From: Flavobacterium sp. JAD_PAG50586_2 | GTDB lineage: Bacteria > Bacteroidota > Bacteroidia > Flavobacteriales > Flavobacteriaceae | Direction of reading: 5' to 3' | Length of the DNA: 64,000 nt | Assembly (NCBI GenBank): GCA_023213215.1 | Contig: CP096136.1 | Location: 2,914,001 to 2,978,000, forward strand | Shown: positions 25,776-34,595 of the stretch, one piece after another | Position numbering within the stretch: the stretch's first letter is position 1 | Layout of the letters: the number at the start of each line of letters is the position of its first letter | The notes under the pieces: model-generated | Databases searched by the model: none | Seen by the model: the letters and a program-made list of their open reading frames with translations, nothing else | What the model was told of the DNA's origin: nothing | Program-made: the position numbers and the translations under genes

Positions 25776-26941
25776 TTTCAACAGCAGAAGCTTTTTCCAT
25801 ACTTGAAAAATTAAGCTATTCTGAAAGAATAGTGGAACTTCCATTGCTGGAAGCCCGTAATCATGTACTTGCAGAAACTGTTTATTCTCCGATTGATATG
25901 CCACCCTTCCGCCAGGCTACAATGGATGGATTTGCAATATCGCTGCATGATGATCTGCATTATGAAATTATAGGCGAAGTAAAAGCCGGAGATTCTTTTG
26001 ATATTGATCTTAAATCTGGCGAAGCCGTAAAGATATTCACCGGTGCAGCAGTTCCCGATACCGCAGATGCTGTCATTCCAATAGAAAAAGTAACGGTAAC
26101 CGATACTGTTTTGTCGATTCACGAACGGATGCAACCGGAAGCTCACATTCGGCAGTTAGGTGCACAGATTACGAAAGATGCCGTGGCTCTGGAAAAAGGA
26201 ACATTGCTCAAGCCAGCTGCAATAGGATTCTTAACAGGTTTAGGTTTTGTAAAAGCCAAAGTGTACCAAAAGCCTAAAATCGGAATTGTAGTCACAGGAA
26301 ATGAGCTGATTTCCGCAGGAGAAAAGCTGTCAGGCGGAAAAGTATACGAAAGCAACGCAATAATGCTGCAAACGGCTTTATTTGACACTAATTTCAATGC
26401 TGTTTCGCTTTACAAAGTAAACGACGATTTCGAAAACACGAAAACAGTATTGAAAAAAGCAATAGAAGGAAATGATGTAGTACTTGTCTCGGGCGGGATT
26501 TCTGTTGGCGATTATGATTTCGTAGGCAAGGCTCTGGAAAGCCTAAAGGTAGAAACCCTGTTTTATAAAGTGAATCAAAAACCGGGAAAACCATTATTTG
26601 CTGGGAAATTAAATGATAAAATCATTTTTGCCCTACCCGGAAATCCTGCCGCCAGCCTTACCTGTTTTTATGTGTATGTATTGCCAACGCTGCGAAAAAG
26701 CTCAGGGCTTACTTATCAATTTGGGTCTGAACTAATGAAGAACCTGGCTTATGATTTTACTGTAGATAATTCACGTGCTCAATTTTTAAAAGCATTCGTT
26801 AGCGATGATGAGGTTACGATTTTGTCGCATCAGGATTCGGGAATGCTCAATTCTTTTGCGCTTGCCAATGCCTTGGTCTATGTTCCCGAAGGCAATTACC
26901 TATTGACAAAAGGCTATAAAGTTTCAGTTTATCTTATCTAA
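25772..26941 (+). CDS. moeA: Molybdopterin molybdenumtransferase
   Basis: 389 residues with the three MoeA domains in order. The N-terminal part has PPFRQATMDGFAI, then KIFTGAAVPDTADAVIPIEK. The MoCF-binding domain has IGIVVTGNEL, VLVSGGISVGDYDF and FALPGNPAASLTC. The C-terminal domain covers the last 75 residues. It inserts molybdate into adenylated molybdopterin. The start overlaps xdhC (ATGA). Confidence 0.95.
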   Translation: MISTAEAFSILEKLSYSERIVELPLLEARNHVLAETVYSPIDMPPFRQATMDGFAISLHDDLHYEIIGEVKAGDSFDIDLKSGEAVKIFTGAAVPDTADAVIPIEKVTVTDTVLSIHERMQPEAHIRQLGAQITKDAVALEKGTLLKPAAIGFLTGLGFVKAKVYQKPKIGIVVTGNELISAGEKLSGGKVYESNAIMLQTALFDTNFNAVSLYKVNDDFENTKTVLKKAIEGNDVVLVSGGISVGDYDFVGKALESLKVETLFYKVNQKPGKPLFAGKLNDKIIFALPGNPAASLTCFYVYVLPTLRKSSGLTYQFGSELMKNLAYDFTVDNSRAQFLKAFVSDDEVTILSHQDSGMLNSFALANALVYVPEGNYLLTKGYKVSVYLI

Positions 26942-26983
26942 AATCATAATTGTCTTTATATTTACGGTTCGTTAATTTTAAAT

Positions 26984-27729
26984 ATGCTCGCAGGCGAACT
27001 TATACAATCCCCGTTATTACTCATTTTACTGGCCGGAGTTGCTTTTTTGTATGCCAGTGTCGGACATGGTGGTGCCAGCGGTTATCTGGCGTTCCTGAGT
27101 TTGTTTGCATTTCCGGTTACGTTTATGAAACCAACCGCTTTGGTGCTGAATATCCTAGTATCGGCTATATCGTTTTATTTCTATTACAGGGAAAAGAAGT
27201 TTGACTGGAAACTGTTTTATCCGTTTGCCATTACCTCAGTTCCATTCTCGTTTTTAGGCGGAATCATTACGATTGAAACGCATATCTATAAAATAATCTT
27301 AGCTACAGTATTACTGTTTGCAGTAGCAAGGCTGATGGGTTTATTTGGAAAGCAAAAGAAGTACACAAGCCGGTAAACATTCCATTAGCTTTATTAATTG
27401 GAGCTTTTATTGGATTTTTATCTGGCTTGATAGGGATTGGAGGTGGAATCATTCTGAGTCCGGTAATCTTGCTGTTGGGTTGGGCGGATATTAAAAGAAG
27501 TGCGGCAGTTTCGGCTCTATTTATTTTTGTCAATTCCATTTCCGGACTCATAGGGTTTCTATCAAAAGGAGGGATGCTTCCAATTTCCTCAGTATCTTTG
27601 ATAGCCGTAGTTTTGATTGGCGGAACTTTTGGGGCGTACTTCGGAAGTAAAAAAATGAACACCCAAATATTAAGGAATATCCTCGCTTTGGTTTTACTAA
27701 TTGCTATTTTTAAATTGTACACAACCTAA
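26984..27729 (+). CDS. TauE/SafE-family membrane transporter (frameshifted as sequenced)
   Basis: Full length would be 248 residues with about seven membrane segments. The family motif appears in both halves: YASVGHGGASGYLAF near the N-terminus and LSGLIGIGGGIILSP in the second half. The frame breaks near the A4 run at 27354-27357; one added A joins GKQ to KEVHKPVNIPLALLIGAF. The family exports sulfite or other sulfur or organic anions. Its place between moeA and moaD suggests a link to the sulfur chemistry of cofactor synthesis or to molybdate, but neither is shown. Its stop overlaps the moaD start. Confidence 0.82.
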
Positions 27730-27970
27730 TGGAAATAACGGTAAAATATTTTGGAATCATAGCAGATATAACCGAGAAAAAGGAAGAGATTTTTTTATCG
27801 ATGAGCATTGCAATACAATAAAAAAACTACAATCATTAATTAAAATAAAGTATACTAAAATACTGGATATTAATTATTCAGTAGCAATTAATAAATTATT
27901 CGCAAATTGCGATATGAAGCTAAAAGACAAAGATGAGGTGGCTTTTATGCCTCCGTTTGCAGGTGGTTAA
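27729..27970 (+). CDS. moaD: Molybdopterin synthase sulfur carrier subunit MoaD (frameshifted as sequenced)
   Basis: 80 residues when repaired. It starts MEITVKYFGIIADITEKKEE and ends VAFMPPFAGG. The C-terminal Gly-Gly is the thiocarboxylation site. A T7 run at 27790-27796 needs one more T to join EEIF to FIDEHCNTIKKLQ; without it the product stops after 30 residues. MoaD carries the sulfur for converting precursor Z to molybdopterin with MoaE. The start overlaps the tauE stop (TAATG). The neighbouring moeB encodes its activating enzyme, so the set is functionally complete. Confidence 0.88.
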
Positions 27971-27980
27971 ATCAAATAGC

Positions 27981-28994
27981 ATGAAGCGATACGAAAGGCA
28001 AATAATATTACCCGAAATAGGGATAACAGGACAGCAGAAATTAGCTGAAGCCAGAGTGCTGATTATTGGAATGGGCGGCTTGGGTTGTCCTGTTTTGCAG
28101 AATCTGGCAGCAGCCGGTGTGGGAACTATTGGAATTGTCGATGGCGATGTTGTAGATGAAACCAATCTACATCGTCAATATTTGTATACTCCGACTGACA
28201 TTGGTAAAAGCAAGGTTGTGGTAGCTGCAGAGGCTGTAGCAAAACAGAATCCGAATGTAGAAATTATCAGCTATCCCGATTACCTTTCAAAACACAATTG
28301 TATTGATGTTGTTTTTGATTATAAGATAATTGTAGATTGTTCTGATAATATTGCAGCTCGTTATTTAATCAACGACGTAGCTGTAGTAAAAAGAATCCCA
28401 ATGGTATACGCTTCAATCCATAAATTCGAAGGACAGCTTTCTGTTTTTAATTATAACAATGGCTCGACTTACCGCTGTCTTTTTCCGGAAAATGAACAAT
28501 TGGAAACGATTCCAAACTGCAATGATTCGGGAGTTTTGGGTGTTATGTCAAACGTTCTGGGAGTTATGCAGGCAAACGAAGTGCTCAAGATAATCTTAGG
28601 AATCGGCGAGGTGTTAAGCGGAAAAATGTTGTTGTATAATAGTTTAGATAATGGTTTTCAAGATATTGAAATACAAAAGAATACAAATTTTAATAACAAG
28701 TTTAAATTAGTAGACAGAAGCGTTAATGGATTCGATTTTTTAGCTGATGATAATTCATTTATAATTGACATTAGGGAAAATTATGAAGAGCCAAAATTAG
28801 ATTTGGAAAATGTCAAAAACGTACCTTTGTCAGAACTGGATAATTTTTTAAAAGACATTGATAAATCACAAAAGATAATTCTGATCTGCCAACACGGAAA
28901 CAGAAGCGGGCTGGCGGTTGATTATTTAAATAAACAAGGTTTTACAAGCGTCTTTCATTTACAGAACGGAGTAGAGTCTATAGAAAAAAACTAA
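27981..28994 (+). CDS. moeB: MoeB/ThiF-type adenylyltransferase with C-terminal rhodanese domain
   Basis: 337 residues from ATG 27981. The adenylating domain shows VLIIGMGGLGCPVLQNLAAA, DGDVVDETNLHRQYLY and DCSDNIAARYLIND, with a catalytic Cys region (PNCNDSGVLGVMSNVLGVMQ). The zinc CxxC pairs of E. coli MoeB are not evident. Residues about 245-337 are a rhodanese domain with active-site CQHGNRSGLA. This MOCS3-like build activates the MoaD C-terminus and supplies the sulfur itself. It starts 10 bases after moaD and its stop overlaps the next start. Confidence 0.93.
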   Translation: MKRYERQIILPEIGITGQQKLAEARVLIIGMGGLGCPVLQNLAAAGVGTIGIVDGDVVDETNLHRQYLYTPTDIGKSKVVVAAEAVAKQNPNVEIISYPDYLSKHNCIDVVFDYKIIVDCSDNIAARYLINDVAVVKRIPMVYASIHKFEGQLSVFNYNNGSTYRCLFPENEQLETIPNCNDSGVLGVMSNVLGVMQANEVLKIILGIGEVLSGKMLLYNSLDNGFQDIEIQKNTNFNNKFKLVDRSVNGFDFLADDNSFIIDIRENYEEPKLDLENVKNVPLSELDNFLKDIDKSQKIILICQHGNRSGLAVDYLNKQGFTSVFHLQNGVESIEKN

Positions 28995-30355
28995 TGACAA
29001 CAGATAAGCCAAAGAAATCAACCTTTATTCAGGGAGCAATTGCCGCCGAATTCATCGGAAACTCCATTGCCAAACACCAAAGTAAGACAAGCATTGGGGC
29101 TCATAATATTTTCCTTGGCCAGGTTCGAGCTGATGAAATTGATGGTAAATCTGTGGTAGCTATTGATTATTCGGCTTATGAGGAAATGGCAGAACAGGTT
29201 TTTTACGAAATCCGGGAAGCGGCATTTGAGAAATATGACTTAACCTGCCTGCATATTTATCATAGTTTAGGTTTGGTAAAATCAGGAGAAATCTGCCTGT
29301 TTGTCTTTGTTTCTGCACCAAGGCGGAAGGTTGTTTTTGAAGCATTGGAATTTTTAGTTGAGGAAATAAAGGAAAAAGTTCCGGTATTTGGTAAGGAGAT
29401 CTTTGAAGATGAAACCTATACATGGAAAAAAACACATAAAATGGTCGACATCACACATAAAATCACCACACTAAGAACCGCCATTGCACAAGCAATCGTA
29501 AAGGTGGGTTCGGCTGAAACCATTAAAGCTATTTTGGATAGGAAAGTCCCAAAAGGCGATGTGCTTGAAGTTTCCAGAACTGCAGGTTTATTCGCAGTAA
29601 AGAATACCTCAAACGCAATTCCCGACTGCCATCCGATACCAATTGAGTTTACCGGAATTGAATTCGAATGCTTGGCTGATAGTATCAAAATTGAGGTTAC
29701 CGTAAAGACTATCTACAAAACAGGTGTTGAGGTTGAAGCCATGCACGGAGCGTCAATCGTAGCGCTCACGATGTATGATATGCTAAAGCCTATTGATAAA
29801 AACGTAGAGATTGCAACCGTTAAACTGCTTCGTAAAAAAGGCGGTAAGTCAGACTACGGAACTAAGTCAAACCTGAACCTGAATGTAGCTGTTCTTGTCT
29901 GTTCTGATAGTGTTTCATCTGGTAAGAAAGAAGATCTTGCCGGAAAAATCATTATCCAAAAGCTTGAAAAATTAGGCTTGGCTATAACAAACTACTTTGT
30001 GATTCCCGATGAGATTGAGGTAATCCAAAACAACATCAAGCAGCTTCATAATGCCAAAACCGATTTGATTATCCTAACAGGCGGAACGGGCTTGTCCAAC
30101 AAAGATGTCACTCCGGAAGCTATAATTGCGCTTATCGACCGAAGAATTCCCGGAATTGAGGAAGCTATTCGTTCGTACGGTCAGGAACGAACTCCGTTTG
30201 CAATGCTTTCCAGAAGCGTTGTTGGTTTTAAAGGCGATACATTGCTGATGGCGTTACCTGGTTCTGCTAACGGTGCAGCTGAGTCTATTGACGCGGTTTT
30301 TCCATCAGTGTTGCATTTGTTTCAATTATTGAATGGCTTAGATCATGGAAAATAA
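28994..30355 (+). CDS. MoaE - MoaC - MoaB, reading as one polypeptide
   Basis: 453 residues. About 1-148 is MoaE, the large subunit of molybdopterin synthase (FLGQVRADEIDGKSVVAIDY, VFVSAPRRKVVFEALEFLVE). About 150-300 is MoaC, cyclic pyranopterin monophosphate synthase, beginning MVDITHKITTLRTA, with GLFAVKNTSNAIPDCHPI and VEVEAMHGASIVALTMYDM. About 300-453 is MoaB/MogA, with LTGGTGLSNKDVTPEA and LMALPGSANGA. MoaC-MoaB fusions are known in Bacteroidetes. The MoaE join is suspect: one more A in the run at 29426-29432 would end MoaE at 29439, two bases before a perfect moaC start at 29441. Confidence 0.9.
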   Translation: MTTDKPKKSTFIQGAIAAEFIGNSIAKHQSKTSIGAHNIFLGQVRADEIDGKSVVAIDYSAYEEMAEQVFYEIREAAFEKYDLTCLHIYHSLGLVKSGEICLFVFVSAPRRKVVFEALEFLVEEIKEKVPVFGKEIFEDETYTWKKTHKMVDITHKITTLRTAIAQAIVKVGSAETIKAILDRKVPKGDVLEVSRTAGLFAVKNTSNAIPDCHPIPIEFTGIEFECLADSIKIEVTVKTIYKTGVEVEAMHGASIVALTMYDMLKPIDKNVEIATVKLLRKKGGKSDYGTKSNLNLNVAVLVCSDSVSSGKKEDLAGKIIIQKLEKLGLAITNYFVIPDEIEVIQNNIKQLHNAKTDLIILTGGTGLSNKDVTPEAIIALIDRRIPGIEEAIRSYGQERTPFAMLSRSVVGFKGDTLLMALPGSANGAAESIDAVFPSVLHLFQLLNGLDHGK

Positions 30356-31349
30356 TAACCTCTTACAGGATGCATTTGGCCGCAGGCACGACTACCTACG
30401 CATTTCGATTACTGAACACTGTAACCTGAGATGTACCTACTGCATGCCGGAAGATGGAATAGTTTTAACGCCAAAACCACATTTGATGACTGCGGATGAG
30501 ATTATTTCTATATCCGAAACCTTTGTGAATCTGGGAGTAACCAAAATCAGGCTGACTGGCGGAGAACCTTTGGTGCGTAAAGATGCAAAGGATATTATAT
30601 TGAGATTAGGTAAATTAAATGTCAATCTATCCATAACCACTAACGGAATTCTAGTTCCAGACTTTATTGAAGTGTTTAAAGAAGCCGGAATCAAAACCAT
30701 AAACATCAGTATTGATAGTTTGGTTAAAGAAAAATTTAACGCTGTAACAAGACGTAATTATTTAGATATTGTCCGGAAAAACATTGATTTACTCTTACGG
30801 GAAAAATTTAATGTTAAACTTAATATAGTTTTAATCAAGTCGTTTAACAACAATGAAATAATAGATTTTATTAATCTGACAAAAAACAAAAATGTCCAGG
30901 TTCGGTTTATAGAATTTATGCCTTTTTCAGGTAACCAATGGGATAAATCAAAATTGGTTTCTTATGCCGAGATTATGGAAATAGTTGAGTCGGAATTTAA
31001 GTTTACTGATATCGAACGACTTCAGGATGCTTCAAACGACACGGCAAAGAACTATAAAATCCGCGGCCATATCGGAAGCTTCGCAATCATCAGCTCCGTT
31101 ACCAATCCGTTTTGCAGTACGTGCAACCGTATCCGGTTAACGGCTGATGGAAAACTTAAAAACTGCCTGTTCTCCAATTCGGAGATTCCATTGTTGGATA
31201 CTTTGCGTGCCGGAGAATCAATACTTCCTCTAATACATCAAAACCTTATCGCAAAAAAAGCCATTCGCGCCGGAATGGATGACGACCTTAAATTCCAAAA
31301 TCCCGACTTATTTTCCCAAAACCGAAGCATGATTACCATCGGAGGTTAG
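30345..31349 (+). CDS. moaA: GTP 3',8-cyclase MoaA
   Basis: 334 residues. The N-terminal radical SAM cluster site is EHCNLRCTYCMPEDGI. The C-terminal second 4Fe-4S site is NPFCSTCNRIRLTADGKLKN followed by CLF. The chain ends in Gly-Gly (MITIGG), needed for activity in the family. It catalyses the first step of Moco synthesis from GTP, with MoaC acting second. It overlaps the preceding gene by 11 bases and closes the Moco operon. Confidence 0.96.
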   Translation: MENNNLLQDAFGRRHDYLRISITEHCNLRCTYCMPEDGIVLTPKPHLMTADEIISISETFVNLGVTKIRLTGGEPLVRKDAKDIILRLGKLNVNLSITTNGILVPDFIEVFKEAGIKTINISIDSLVKEKFNAVTRRNYLDIVRKNIDLLLREKFNVKLNIVLIKSFNNNEIIDFINLTKNKNVQVRFIEFMPFSGNQWDKSKLVSYAEIMEIVESEFKFTDIERLQDASNDTAKNYKIRGHIGSFAIISSVTNPFCSTCNRIRLTADGKLKNCLFSNSEIPLLDTLRAGESILPLIHQNLIAKKAIRAGMDDDLKFQNPDLFSQNRSMITIGG

Positions 31350-31355
31350 CCATCA

Positions 31356-31393
31356 GTCTACTGATTTCTGCTTTCTGCCTTCTGCTTTCTAAT
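31356..31393. repeat. Heptameric low-complexity repeat after moaA
   Basis: ATTTCTGCTTTCTGCCTTCT followed by GCTTTCTAATTAG, preceded by the small palindrome ATCAGTCTACTGAT. It is the same repeat type as at 17152-17222. No gene is seen in the 157-base gap up to aqpZ. Confidence 0.5.
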
Positions 31394-31506
31394 TAGTTGA
31401 GAACCTTGTTAATAAGTTTGCTCCAACTGATTTTCTTCCCATTAGTTTCCTTTCTAATTTTAGTTTACTAACCAATCGTGTTAATTCACGGTTTAATACC
31501 AAACTT

Positions 31507-32214
31507 ATGAAAAAACTATTCGCAGAATTTTTTGGAACCTATTGGCTTGTCTTTGGCGGCTGTGGAAGTGCTTTGTTTGCCGCAGGAATTCCCGACCTTG
31601 GCATCGGATTCGTTGGAGTTTCCCTAGCATTTGGACTAACCGTTTTAACAATGGCGTATGCTGTTGGACATATTTCGGGTGGACATTTTAATCCGGCCGT
31701 TTCTGTTGGACTTTGGGCCGGAGGAAGGTTTTCAGGCAAGGATTTGCTGCCTTATGTAGTGGCTCAGTGCGTTGGAGCCATAGCTGCAGCCGCAACGCTT
31801 TTCTTCATCTGGTCAGGAAAGACAGGAAATGTTATAGATAATACCAAACCTGGTGCCTTTGCTTCGAATGGTTTTGACGCTTTTTCACCCGATGGCTATT
31901 CGATGATGGCCTGTTTTGCAGCCGAATTTATTTTAACCATGTTCTTCCTGCTCGTAATTTTAGGAGCTACCGGAAAATTCTCCCACGTTAAATTCGCAGG
32001 AATTGCTATTGGTCTCGCACTGACCTTAATCCACTTAATAAGCATTCCAATTACCAATACTTCCGTAAATCCAGCCCGTTCATTATCACAGGCACTCTTT
32101 GCAGGCGGTGTTCCGTTAACGCAGGTTTGGCTTTTTTGGATAGCTCCAATTGCCGGCGCTTTGGTAGGTGGATTAATCTACAAGAACTTATTACACCAAC
32201 ACAACCCTGAATAA
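31507..32214 (+). CDS. aqpZ: Aquaporin Z-type water channel
   Basis: 235 residues with six membrane segments and the two NPA half-helices ([10 protein letters not shown] and [13 protein letters not shown]). The selectivity region [18 protein letters not shown] places a His in helix 5 and the Arg after the second NPA. That is the narrow water-selective filter rather than the glycerol type. It passes water across the inner membrane. It is monocistronic and has its own terminator. Confidence 0.95.
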   Translation: MKKLFAEFFGTYWLVFGGCGSALFAAGIPDLGIGFVGVSLAFGLTVLTMAYAVGHISGGHFNPAVSVGLWAGGRFSGKDLLPYVVAQCVGAIAAAATLFFIWSGKTGNVIDNTKPGAFASNGFDAFSPDGYSMMACFAAEFILTMFFLLVILGATGKFSHVKFAGIAIGLALTLIHLISIPITNTSVNPARSLSQALFAGGVPLTQVWLFWIAPIAGALVGGLIYKNLLHQHNPE

Positions 32215-32234
32215 AGTATGTTGTTTGTTGAAGG

Positions 32235-32262
32235 AAAAACGCTGGAATCTTCCGGCGTTTTT
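32235..32262 (+). terminator. Terminator after aqpZ
   Basis: AAAAACGCTGGAA pairs with TTCCGGCGTTTTT (one T-G pair) around a two-base loop and continues in T residues. Confidence 0.8.
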
Positions 32263-32324
32263 TTTGTATGGTTATGCCATCTTTCTCATTTTAAATGATT
32301 TTCCAAATTTTGTAACAATTTTTT

Positions 32325-32370
32325 TGTAACATTCTATATTGTTACAGTTTTTTTGTCACAACTTTCACAA
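32325..32370. repeat. Repeated TGTAACA / TTTTTTTGT motif upstream of alkB
   Basis: The gap between aqpZ and alkB (383 bases) has no ORF. Here TGTAACA and TGTTACA, a direct and an inverted form, are each followed within a few bases by TTTTTTTGT, giving two similar blocks. It could be a regulator site or chance in AT-rich DNA. Confidence 0.3.
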
Positions 32371-32457
32371 TAAGCTTTTCCACTTCAGGCTATGGAAGAA
32401 AATCTTCATTACTTTTTTATCTGAAGAAGCAGAACAATTAGGGTATTAGGATATGTA

Positions 32458-32521
32458 CTCCCGCTATCTGTTCCAATCTTTTCGCTATCGCAAAAAGGAT
32501 TTCCACTCCTATCGGGGCTAT
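32458..32521 (+). repeat. Hairpin-centred dispersed element, copy 1
   Basis: Begins CTCCCGCTATCTGTTCC, then a hairpin (CTTTTCGC with GCAAAAAG), then GGATTTCCACT and ATCGGGGCTA. The same ends occur around a different hairpin at 58816-58899. No coding potential. The rest of the gap up to alkB shows nothing else I can name. Confidence 0.7.
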
Positions 32522-32596
32522 TCGAGAGGTACTGGGTTTTTAGGATAAATAAAAGCTGCAATCTTCAATCTCCCAACTTTTCTCTATTTTTGAAGC

Positions 32597-33199
32597 ATGA
32601 ATTCACTTTTCCCAAAAGAAAAAATCACTTTCAACCTTCCCGATGCCGACATTGAATATTATCCTAATTTCTTTGATGTTATCCGGGCAAACGAACTGTT
32701 TGAAAAGCTAAAAAACGAAATCCCATGGCAGCAGGACAACATTACCGTATTCGGAAAAACACATCCACAGCCAAGATTGACTTCGCTTTTCGGAAACGAA
32801 GGAAAGCCATACAGCTATTCAAATATCGTAATGCAGCCAAATCATTGGAATCCTTTATTGATGTTTATCAAAAATGAAATTGAGGAAACCTGCAATGAAA
32901 ATTTTACCACAGTCTTACTCAATTACTACCGCGACGGAAAAGACAGCAACGGCTGGCACGCCGATAACGAAAAGGAATTAGGACGGAATCCAGTAATTGC
33001 TTCCGTAAGTTTTGGTGCCGAACGTTTCTTTCATCTGCAGCACAATACCATCAAAGAGCAAAAGCTTAAAATAAACCTGGAGCACGGCAGTCTGCTTATC
33101 ATGAAAGGAACAACACAGCATTTTTGGAAACATCAGATTCCGAAGACAGCCAAGGATATCGGTCCAAGAATAAATCTGACTTTCCGGATTATCAAATAA
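32597..33199 (+). CDS. alkB: Alpha-ketoglutarate-dependent dioxygenase AlkB
   Basis: 200 residues. The Fe(II) ligands are in NGWHADNEKELG (HxD) and a distal His in TTQHFWKHQIPK. The 2-oxoglutarate-binding arginines are in GPRINLTFR. The substrate-lid region PRLTSLFGNEGKPYSYS matches the ALKBH2/3-like bacterial group. It removes methyl groups from N1-methyladenine and N3-methylcytosine in DNA or RNA. A TATTTTTG box at 32585-32592 lies only four bases before the ATG. If it is used, the transcript would be almost leaderless. Confidence 0.92.
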   Translation: MNSLFPKEKITFNLPDADIEYYPNFFDVIRANELFEKLKNEIPWQQDNITVFGKTHPQPRLTSLFGNEGKPYSYSNIVMQPNHWNPLLMFIKNEIEETCNENFTTVLLNYYRDGKDSNGWHADNEKELGRNPVIASVSFGAERFFHLQHNTIKEQKLKINLEHGSLLIMKGTTQHFWKHQIPKTAKDIGPRINLTFRIIK

Positions 33200-33233
33200 T
33201 CAGATTTGCTATATTTGGATAAAATCTACAAGA

Positions 33234-34055
33234 ATGAATGATATAATTCAATACTTTGAAACAATTCCGTCTTCACACAGGGCACTCATTTTGGCTGGCG
33301 GAATCGCGCTATTCTGGCTTATCGAAAGTGCCTTTCCGTTTATCAGGTTTGAGTATAGGAAATGGCAGCACGCCGGAATTAATATCTTTTTTACCGTTAC
33401 CACGATTATTGTCAATTTCTGTCTCGCCTTTATTCTGCTGAAAACTGCGGATTGGTCGGTTCAGCATGATTTCGGATTATTAAACTGGTTGCCCGAAATA
33501 AATCCGTGGTTATTTGCCATTATTGGATTATTGCTTTTGGATTTAATAGGTGCCTATTTAGCACATTTGGTCGAGCATAAAGTGAAATTCCTATGGCGTT
33601 TTCATTTAATCCATCATACCGACACCTGGATTGACACGACTTCTGCCAACCGCCATCATCCGGGTGAAAGCGTGATAAGGTTTGTCTTTACAACCTTGGG
33701 TGTTTTGATTATAGGAAGTCCGATGTGGATGGTTTTCCTTTATCAGACATTGTCGGTTGTTGCGACACAATTCAATCATGCTAACATAGTTTTACCAAAA
33801 CGACTGGATATTTTACTGAGTTATTTTATAGTTTCGCCCGACATGCATAAAGTGCACCATCACTATGTTTTGCCTTATACGGATAGTAATTATGGTAATA
33901 TCTTTTCGGTTTGGGACAGGTTGTTTGGAACCTTTAAAACCTTGGACAGAGATAAGATAGTTTATGGAGTTGATACCCACATGAAGCCCGAAGAACATAA
34001 TAAGTTATCCAATTTATTAGCGATACCATTTCAAAAACACCGTTCTCCAAATTAA
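33234..34055 (+). CDS. Sterol desaturase / fatty acid hydroxylase family membrane protein
   Basis: 273 residues with four or five membrane segments. The di-iron histidine clusters are HLVEH, HLIHH, NRHHPGES and MHKVHHHYVLPYTDSNYGN. The last is the family signature. Such enzymes hydroxylate or desaturate fatty acyl chains, carotenoids or sterols at the membrane. The substrate here is not determinable. It starts 34 bases after alkB and may be co-transcribed with it. Confidence 0.9.
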   Translation: MNDIIQYFETIPSSHRALILAGGIALFWLIESAFPFIRFEYRKWQHAGINIFFTVTTIIVNFCLAFILLKTADWSVQHDFGLLNWLPEINPWLFAIIGLLLLDLIGAYLAHLVEHKVKFLWRFHLIHHTDTWIDTTSANRHHPGESVIRFVFTTLGVLIIGSPMWMVFLYQTLSVVATQFNHANIVLPKRLDILLSYFIVSPDMHKVHHHYVLPYTDSNYGNIFSVWDRLFGTFKTLDRDKIVYGVDTHMKPEEHNKLSNLLAIPFQKHRSPN

Positions 34056-34165
34056 GTGATGTTAAAAAAATAATATGGATGTTGGTCAACTAATTATTTT
34101 TTTTACTAATATTGAAAGACAAATTAAGGATTAGAAATCATATTTTTTAAAATGCTTTTACAGAA

Positions 34166-34437
34166 ATGAAAAAAAGTAAATTAGCGGAACTTGACACCGA
34201 ACAATTAGAAAGAGTTGTCAGCATGGCACAAGAGGAGAAAAAACCTTTTGAAGTGATTAAGGAAGAATTTGGGCTTCCCGAAAATGAAGTAACCGAATTA
34301 ATGAGAAAGAGGCTGTCAAAAGACAACTTCGAACTATGGAAAAAAAGGCCTGCGGAAGCAAACCTAAACCCAAACCAATCATTGATGACTTTGATGATTT
34401 AGACAGTAAATATTACATCAAAAATAAATTTGACTAA
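34166..34437 (+). CDS. TIGR03643/DUF2805-like small protein (frameshifted as sequenced)
   Basis: 90 residues when repaired. The core (LDTEQLERVVSMAQEEKKPF, FGLPENEVTELMRKRLSKDN, FELWKKR) matches the small family annotated TIGR03643, which I recall as DNA-binding-like and of unknown function. A run of seven A at 34340-34346 needs one more to read WKKKACGSKPKPKPIIDDFD and end at TAA 34435. The current frame stops at 34402 with an unrelated tail. Its function is unknown. A terminator follows directly, supporting the longer end. Confidence 0.75.
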
Positions 34438-34442
34438 AGTCG

Positions 34443-34467
34443 AAACTCCTGCTAAATGCGGGAGTTT
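34443..34467 (+). terminator. Terminator after the TIGR03643-like gene
   Basis: AAACTCCTGC pairs with GCGGGAGTTT around TAAAT, followed by a T-tract. It begins five bases after the repaired stop codon. Confidence 0.8.
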
Positions 34468-34595
34468 TTTTAACAGCAATTCTCCAAATTATATCGGCAC
34501 GATTTTAGTTAATCAAAAATTAAAAAATGGAAAACCTTTGTAACTATTGGTTACTTTTGAGGACTTACTTAAAAAAAAACAAATAAATTTAGTAA

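Noticed and set aside
26984..27729. Two half-size TauE-like transporters
   Set aside because: The second ORF continues upstream in frame past the first one's stop, and one extra A joins them into a normal-length protein.
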